From positions 1 through 11,643 of the forward strand of contig JBJKQL010000089.1 of the NCBI GenBank assembly GCA_046705265.1: a stretch of 11,643 bases of DNA, written 5' to 3'. The first letter of the stretch is position 1; every line of letters starts with the position of its first letter. Shown here piece by piece: positions 6,965 to 11,643 of the stretch. The stretch is from JAJYTL01 sp046705265 (GTDB taxonomy: Bacteria > Pseudomonadota > Alphaproteobacteria > Ferrovibrionales > Ferrovibrionaceae). Position numbers and translations under genes: made by a program. The notes under the pieces were generated by a model, which worked only from the letters and a program-made list of their open reading frames with translations, was not told the origin of the DNA and did no database searches.

Positions 6965-7378
6965 ATGCAAAGCCAAACGGTTACTCAACCGGCTTGGCTG
7001 GCTGCGATGAGGATCAGAGTTCCGCCGCGATCCGATCTGAGCTTGAAGCCCATAGCCAACCGCACCTGGTCCAGCTTGGGGAAAGAGTACAGCCGACGCG
7101 ACAATTATCCGGGCTTTATGCCGCTTTCCGGCAGCCGGGCCCGCTATAACGTCTTCGTCATCCGCAAACTGGCTCTCCTCGTTATTGGAGCCAGCGCCAG
7201 GAAACTAGCCGTCTACGAGCGGTTCATCGGCCGGCGGCAGGTCGAGCGAAGCCGCGATCTTCAACTGACCATCAACAATACTCGCTTCCTTATCCTGCCC
7301 TGGATCCAGTCCAAGATCCTGGCTTCCGGGGGGGTGCTCGTCTCCGGACCCCGATGTCAAAGCGCCGTATATCGTTAG
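6965..7378 (+). pseudogene. Remnant of a DruA-like (DUF4338) protein
   Basis: The best-conserved part is residues about 50-121 of this frame. GFMPLSGSRARYNVF corresponds to the family's GY-PLPGAQ-RY stretch, then YERFIG to its DRWIGW. DLQLTINNTRFLILPW matches the hallmark LH-VVNN-RFLILPWV, followed by ILAS for its HLAS. The family includes Druantia protein DruA and many transposon-associated relatives. After S121 (7327) the reading enters a run of Gs and loses all similarity; the family's large C-terminal part is missing. No ribosome site precedes 6965. Another plus frame just upstream (6868-6950) may hold N-terminal remains (LPAFSEFSWPRRQAPP), implying a second frame break. Assignment is from remembered family motifs, without a search. 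Confidence 0.6.
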
Positions 7379-7414
7379 GACACTGCTTACGAAAGGACTA
7401 ACCGCGGGCACTAT

Positions 7415-10126
7415 TCATTGGTGTCTCTCGTCCAATACTCGGCGCAGAGTCCATGCCAAGTCTTCTTTTCGGTATGGCTTCGAGAGCATATCAATGCCGG
7501 CAGTAGAAGCGGCGGTGGCGTTCAGGTCTGTTCCGGAGAATCCGGATGTCAGAATGACGCGCGTGCTCGGCCATCGTTCCATGACGAGGCGGGCAAGATC
7601 CATTCCCCCGATTTGGCCTGGCATGACAACGTCCGTGAATACGAGATCGACATGCTTGCTTTCGAGTATTTTCAACGCGGCGGTGGCGTCTTTAGCCTCA
7701 ACCGCGTCATATCCCAACTCCTTTAACTGCCGGAAGACAACGCGCCTAAGCCCCGGATTGTCTTCGACCGCGAGAATTGTTTCTCCGCGACCCTCTATCG
7801 GTTTCTCGGCATCCTTTCTAACCTGGCACCCAATGATCCCGCCGTGGATTCGAGGCAAATAGAGGCGGAAGGTTGTCCCTAAGCCGAACTCGCTGTAGAC
7901 CGAGATATGTCCGGAGGACTGCTTGATATATCCAAAGACCATGCTCAACCCGAGCCCGGTGCCCTTGTCTCGCGCCTTGGTCGTGAAAAAAGGCTCAAAG
8001 ATCCGGCTCTGTACCTCGGGAGACATGCCGATGCCGGTATCCCTTACCTCAATCATAACGTAGTCCCCAGGCGTAACTTCGATGTGTTGAGATGCATAGT
8101 CAACATCGAGGTAGCGTCCGCCGGTCGTGATGATTAACTGGCCACCATTCGGCATTGCATCACGCGCGTTGGTCGCAAGATTCAAGATGCTTGTTTCGAG
8201 CTGCGCCGGATCGGCAAGGACGGACAGTTCGGAGGAAGCCGTCTCAACCTGAATTTCGATATTCTCGCCGATCGTGCGCTTCAGAAGCTGCACCGCTGCA
8301 GTCACACATTCATTGACGTCGACACGTTTCGGCTGGAGAGGCTGGCGCCGAGCATAGGCGAGAAGCTGGCGCGTCAGATCGGATCCACGCAAGGCCGCAT
8401 CCAAAGCTTCGCCTGAAAGCTCGATTACATCGGAATCGCTTTTCCTCATTTCCCGCAAGATATCAAGATTCCCGATAATCACACCTAAAAGGTTATTGAA
8501 ATCATGTGCGACGCCGCCCGTGAGCTGGCCGATAGCCTCGAGATGCTCGGCTTTCTCGAGTTGAATTTCCAATTGGCGAATATTGTCGCGCGCCTTCTTG
8601 CTTTCCGTGACATCCTGGAAGGCGCCTTCAATTCGAGAAATTACGCCGGACGGGTCCCGCACGGCTCGCCCAATTGTCCGCACCCAGATACGGCGACCGG
8701 AGATAGGGATCATCTCGAATTCTCGGTCGAAGGGAACGCCGTCTCGGATACAGGTCTCGAAGGCATCCATGATGCTTTCCCGCCCTTCAGGCGCGAAGAA
8801 TTCAATGCCCTCTTCGAGAGAAATCGGAGTCTTCGGCCTAACCTCCAAAATCGCCGTGACCTCTTTCGAGCATACGAACTGTCGCCCAGGCAGCTTCAAT
8901 ACCCAGCCGCCTAGGTGAGCCAGCTCGCCGGCGATATGGAGAAGCCCCTCACTTTGGCTGAGCTTTTCCTGGATGGCCTTCTGCTTTGTTATATCAATGC
9001 GCAGGCCGGCCACTCCGCCGCTCTTCATCCTGCGGTCAGTGACCAGAAACCAACGACCATTATTCAGCTGAACCTCTATGGATCCGCCGGGATTGCGATG
9101 GGCCGAAAGGTGCTCTTGAATCCATTGCTCCTCCTGGCCTCGTGCCTGTGGGTAAAGGCCCATCTTGACGCCGTCGCGCAGCAGATCTTCAAACGATACG
9201 CCGGCTTTGAGGATGTCGGAGCGGCGAGAGACCAGTTTGGTGTACTTGTCATTACACATAACCAGCCGATCACCGGCGTCATAGATTACGAAGCCCTCGG
9301 AGATGCTCTCAACCGCGTCTCGCAGCAGCTCTTCCGCTTGCTGCGCACGCTTCATTGCGGTGACAATTTCCGTTTCATTCGTTGTGATGCCCCGATAACC
9401 GGAGAAACGGCCGTCTTCGCCGAAAGTGGGTACACCCGCTACACGGTACCAGCGCTCTTCGCCGTCCGGCATCGCTACCGAGTATCGAAAATCTCCAAAC
9501 GGCAGATGGGATTCCATCCTCGCCTTGCGCCATGCCCACTTCTCCTCCGTGTCGGGATCCGCTCCTGCAAATTCCCATGCCGTTTTTCCTATGATATCCT
9601 CATCAGGTACGCGGTCTCTATTTCGCCCCCTTCCCGACATGTAGGTGAAACGGTGATGCGGATCAGTATCCCATAGCAACATGCCGGAGGCAGTCTCCAC
9701 GACACCCCGAAACTGCTGCTCGCTGCGTTTCAGAGCTTGCTGCGCCCGTACTTGATCGCTGATCTCGTACAGCGATCCGGCAACGCGATAAACCCGATCG
9801 CTTTCATCGCGCAACTCCTTCGCGCGGTCGAGAACCCAAATATAACCCCCATAGGCGTGCCTTATGCGGTATTGGCACTGGAACCGCGTGACCTGTCCTC
9901 GCAAAAAAGCGCGAAAGCTTTGTGAATAGTGGTCCTTGTCGTCAGCGTGGATGAGGTCGAGCCAGTCCGTCGGGGAGGCCGTCACAGATTCAGGAGCGTG
10001 CCCGAGAATTTCCTGCAGCCGCGGCGAGCGATGAACTGCGCCAGCCCGCAGATCCCAGTCCCACAGGCCCTCATTGGCTGCCGCACAGGCCAGTTCATAA
10101 CGGCAGTTCGGCACTGAGCCCGTCAT
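7415..10126 (-). CDS. Soluble four-PAS hybrid histidine kinase with C-terminal receiver
   Basis: A 903-residue cytoplasmic kinase; no hydrophobic segment long enough for a membrane helix is seen. PAS domains occupy about 10-130 (PAS_3 type, EGLWDWDL and LIHADD), 143-260, 270-385 (SEGFVIYDAGDRLVMCN, PAS_7 type) and 395-515. HisKA has H541 (GGVAHDFNN). The HATPase domain has LATNARDAMP, DTGIGM and KGTGLGLSM. The receiver at about 775-900 has D832 (VFTDVVMPG) and K883 (LSKPY). AGGAGG at 10132-10137 lies five bases before the ATG, a strong ribosome site. From HisKA to receiver it matches the membrane kinase at 3797-6676 at most positions, while the sensor parts are unrelated. It probably reads an intracellular signal, perhaps redox or a small ligand, and feeds a shared phosphorelay. 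The signal is not deducible. Confidence 0.94.
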   Translation of the reverse strand: MTGSVPNCRYELACAAANEGLWDWDLRAGAVHRSPRLQEILGHAPESVTASPTDWLDLIHADDKDHYSQSFRAFLRGQVTRFQCQYRIRHAYGGYIWVLDRAKELRDESDRVYRVAGSLYEISDQVRAQQALKRSEQQFRGVVETASGMLLWDTDPHHRFTYMSGRGRNRDRVPDEDIIGKTAWEFAGADPDTEEKWAWRKARMESHLPFGDFRYSVAMPDGEERWYRVAGVPTFGEDGRFSGYRGITTNETEIVTAMKRAQQAEELLRDAVESISEGFVIYDAGDRLVMCNDKYTKLVSRRSDILKAGVSFEDLLRDGVKMGLYPQARGQEEQWIQEHLSAHRNPGGSIEVQLNNGRWFLVTDRRMKSGGVAGLRIDITKQKAIQEKLSQSEGLLHIAGELAHLGGWVLKLPGRQFVCSKEVTAILEVRPKTPISLEEGIEFFAPEGRESIMDAFETCIRDGVPFDREFEMIPISGRRIWVRTIGRAVRDPSGVISRIEGAFQDVTESKKARDNIRQLEIQLEKAEHLEAIGQLTGGVAHDFNNLLGVIIGNLDILREMRKSDSDVIELSGEALDAALRGSDLTRQLLAYARRQPLQPKRVDVNECVTAAVQLLKRTIGENIEIQVETASSELSVLADPAQLETSILNLATNARDAMPNGGQLIITTGGRYLDVDYASQHIEVTPGDYVMIEVRDTGIGMSPEVQSRIFEPFFTTKARDKGTGLGLSMVFGYIKQSSGHISVYSEFGLGTTFRLYLPRIHGGIIGCQVRKDAEKPIEGRGETILAVEDNPGLRRVVFRQLKELGYDAVEAKDATAALKILESKHVDLVFTDVVMPGQIGGMDLARLVMERWPSTRVILTSGFSGTDLNATAASTAGIDMLSKPYRKEDLAWTLRRVLDERHQ

Positions 10127-10442
10127 TCCTCCCTCCTGCCTCTGGCATGACGAATTTCGCAGCTGAAGAGGACCTTAGGGGCAGTATCAATTCGATTCGG
10201 CATGGTCTTGGAACCATTTCGTACGGCGTCGAGCCTTCGACGTAGTAGGAGTAACGTTCGCCGATGATTACAGTAGTTTTACGGCCACAGTTATGAAGAA
10301 TCCATTGTCTGTCTGCTATTCTGCGACACAAGCCCGGTAAAGAACATTAGGCTGATTTTGGAATGTTTCCGATATACCCTCTTCTCGATCAAGCTCTACC
10401 TAAGCGGACAAGGGCTAGCCGCGCCGTGCATCGCGCTCCGAG
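10127..10442. other. Upstream region of the four-PAS kinase
   Basis: No convincing gene is present. A 78-codon minus frame (10331-10095) overlaps the kinase start and has mixed codon use; I regard it as chance. CGTCGA (10227-10232) and TCGACG (10237-10242) form a perfect inverted repeat with a four-base spacer, about 100 bases before the kinase ATG, and could be an operator. No clear -35/-10 pair was found. Confidence 0.3.
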
Positions 10443-10775
10443 GTGAAGGAGGCGTTATCGTCGGCGCTCCGCCATGTGAGAGCGGGAAGGACGTCCATCG
10501 ATGCCGGTGCATTGATGCCACAAACCAGGGCGAAGCGGGTCATTGCGCTTCTCCTGACTAACGTCGTCCCGATGAAGAAGGCGCCGCCGGAAACGCACTG
10601 GCTGGCTTACACGGAGGCGAAGCCCGATCGCTGGCGGCAGTTCTGGCACGCCGGCCAGCCTGAGGGCGCGGAACGGCAACCCTTCGGCCTGCCAGTCCGA
10701 CAACCAGGCGCGGACCGAGTCCATCGCTGGGGACCACGCTACCACCTTATCATGGCTAGGCTTAGACAGAGCTAA
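10443..10775 (+). CDS. Possible small hypothetical protein, doubtful
   Basis: A 110-codon frame starts at GTG 10443, with an internal ATG 10518 reading MPQTRAKRVIALLLTNVV. Third codon positions are mostly G or C up to about 10650, which favours real or formerly real coding. No ribosome site is seen. On the opposite strand a 96-codon frame (10745-10455) is also GC-rich at codon ends over 10600-10745, so the strand is not settled. I recognise no family. It may be a decayed gene like its neighbours. Confidence 0.25.
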   Translation: MKEALSSALRHVRAGRTSIDAGALMPQTRAKRVIALLLTNVVPMKKAPPETHWLAYTEAKPDRWRQFWHAGQPEGAERQPFGLPVRQPGADRVHRWGPRYHLIMARLRQS

Positions 10776-10780
10776 CGGTC

Positions 10781-10978
10781 ATGCCAACAAGGAGAAGACA
10801 ACGCTCCGTCGAGACGACCGGCTGGATGCGCGTCGTCGCGGCCATCCTCGCGCTCCCGCTTGGCGGCGCCACGTCCTTGGTGGTCATCGCCGTCCTGGGC
10901 ATTGCCGGTGCGGCCGCCCATGTCACTTGCAAATGCATGCGGCATTCTTACCAGTTCTCTCGGAAAGGTTCATCGTGA
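10781..10978 (+). CDS. Possible small single-helix membrane protein
   Basis: This 65-residue frame has a basic start (MPTRRRQR) and one long hydrophobic stretch at residues about 17-46 (VVAAILALPLGGATSLVVIA and beyond), which suggests one membrane helix with the N-terminus inside. Third codon positions are strongly GC-rich through the hydrophobic part. The tail HVTCKCMRHSYQFSRKGSS looks less protein-like and may be a changed end. Its stop overlaps the start of the divK-like gene as GTGA. No ribosome site precedes ATG 10781; ATG 10826 is another option. Family unknown. Confidence 0.4.
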   Translation: MPTRRRQRSVETTGWMRVVAAILALPLGGATSLVVIAVLGIAGAAAHVTCKCMRHSYQFSRKGSS

Positions 10979-11339
10979 AAAAGACCATCCGGATTGTCGA
11001 AGACAATGAGGTGACCATGAAGCTGTTTCATGATCTTCTTGACGCCCACGGCTACGACACCTTGAAAAGTCGAGACAAGGTTGAAGCCTTGGCGCTCGCG
11101 CGTGCACGGCAGCCCGACCTTATCCTCATGGATATCCAGTTGCCCGAGATTTCGGGGCTCGAAGTGACGAAATGGCTGAAGGAGGATGAAAATCTTCGAT
11201 CCATTCCGGTAGTCGCGGTGACGGCTTTTTCCATGAAAGGAGACGAAGAAAAAATGTTGAAGGCGGCTGCGAAGCCTATATCGCGAAACCGATATCGATA
11301 AAAGGATTCATCGAAACCCTCCGGCACTTTCTCGAATAA
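10975..11339 (+). pseudogene. divK: divK-like response regulator broken by a one-base frameshift
   Basis: From GTG 10975, AAAGG at 10964-10968 gives a good ribosome site. The receiver reads like DivK, the single-domain regulator of the alphaproteobacterial cell-cycle phosphorelay: E9/D10 (IVEDNE), MKLFHDLLDAHGYDTL, phosphoacceptor D53 (LILMDIQLPE), SGLEVTKWLKED and T83 (VVAVTAF). At about 11263 the frame slips. The zero frame gives KAAAKPISRNRYR and stops at 11301 (108 residues). The neighbouring frame gives GCEAYIAKPIS then IKGFIETLRHFLE and stops at 11337-11339, the normal DivK ending. One base appears to be missing between 11262 and 11265. This could be true inactivation or a sequencing error. 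The usual neighbour pleD does not follow, so it is probably an extra copy rather than the essential divK. Confidence 0.8.
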
Positions 11340-11643
11340 TCATATCGGCGCCGTGCCGTTGATGAAATTGATGCGGCGTTACTGCAATTGCGCACAAGTT
11401 TGGTAAACGGGCGGCGCTGAGACTTCTATACGCAGCGATGATCCGCGTGAGCCAAAGGCAGGAGAGAATCGTGATCATCGAATTCGGATTGAAGAGGACG
11501 GAGGAGTTACACAGTGAAATCGAGTGGGAGTTCAGGGAACCGCCAACGACGGCAGATGAAGGTGCTATCGTCAGAGAGGAATGCATATTCTAACTCACTC
11601 AGATCTGGCCGGAGCTTCTACGAGGGCGTGCGATACAAACAGG
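11340..11643 (+). other. Region after divK with a short frame, possibly a transposase tail
   Basis: A 51-codon frame runs from ATG 11438 to TAA 11593. AGGAGAG (11460-11466) lies before an internal GTG at 11471. The frame is open upstream to a TGA near 11372, reading KFGKRAALRLLYAAMIRVSQ, followed by IVIIEFGLKRTEELHSEIEW. The layout (LLYAAMIRVS, then a block ending in EEL) reminds me of C-terminal ends of IS256-type transposases, but the match is from memory and weak. No inverted repeat end was found before the window stops. Confidence 0.25.

Noticed and set aside
7327..7334. G-run at the end of the DruA remnant as a programmed frameshift site
   Set aside because: Neither alternative frame after the run continues the DUF4338 family sequence, so it marks decay or a breakpoint instead.
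7205..7411. Minus-strand 68-codon frame just downstream of the four-PAS kinase
   Set aside because: It overlaps the DruA-like remnant on the opposite strand, where recognisable family motifs occur; no ribosome site or motif supports it.
8915..9676. Plus-strand 253-codon frame within the four-PAS kinase
   Set aside because: Although long, it is antisense to well-defined PAS domains and contains no recognisable domain.
1..11643. CRISPR array, tRNA or rRNA genes
   Set aside because: No regularly spaced direct repeats, cloverleaf candidates or ribosomal RNA signatures were noticed on either strand.

Overview
The window looks like a high-GC alphaproteobacterial chromosome, most likely from the Bradyrhizobium/Rhodopseudomonas side of the Rhizobiales. 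The basis is the DivK-type receiver, the style of the PAS hybrid kinases and the GC-rich codon use. No ribosomal or tRNA genes or other species markers are present, so genus is an inference.

Left edge (1-1760). The minus strand carries a SIR2-like protein that runs off position 1. It reads open for 334 codons and has the GAGAS nucleotide-binding motif, a TPNFD motif and a catalytic-type LHG histidine. A small gene that seems frameshifted lies directly upstream and overlaps the SIR2 start as TGATG. Beyond it, to about 1600, are only short broken reading frames of uncertain strand. An AT-rich stretch at about 1700-1745 is a plausible promoter for the next block.

Core (1761-10126). This is a two-component and c-di-GMP signalling cluster. 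Three plus-strand genes form an apparent operon: two single-domain CheY-like receivers, then a receiver-EAL phosphodiesterase of RocR layout with its catalytic residues intact. A minus-strand hybrid histidine kinase with an eight-helix MASE4-type membrane sensor converges on it. A second minus-strand hybrid kinase, soluble and with four PAS domains, lies further right. The two kinases have different sensors but very similar HisKA-HATPase-receiver cores, so they look like paralogues with swapped inputs. Their likely outlets are the stand-alone receivers and the EAL protein; that link is inferred from neighbourhood. Between the kinases is a broken remnant of a DruA/DUF4338 family protein.

Right edge (10127-11643). 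This part is mostly weak or decayed sequence. It holds a possible small membrane protein, a divK-like gene whose reading frame is broken by one base near its 3' end, and a short frame that could be the tail of a transposase. The canonical divK partner pleD does not follow.

Overall: an accessory signalling island flanked by defence-type and eroded genes. The most notable items are the truncated-by-window SIR2 protein, the DruA remnant, the frameshifted divK copy and the twin kinases.
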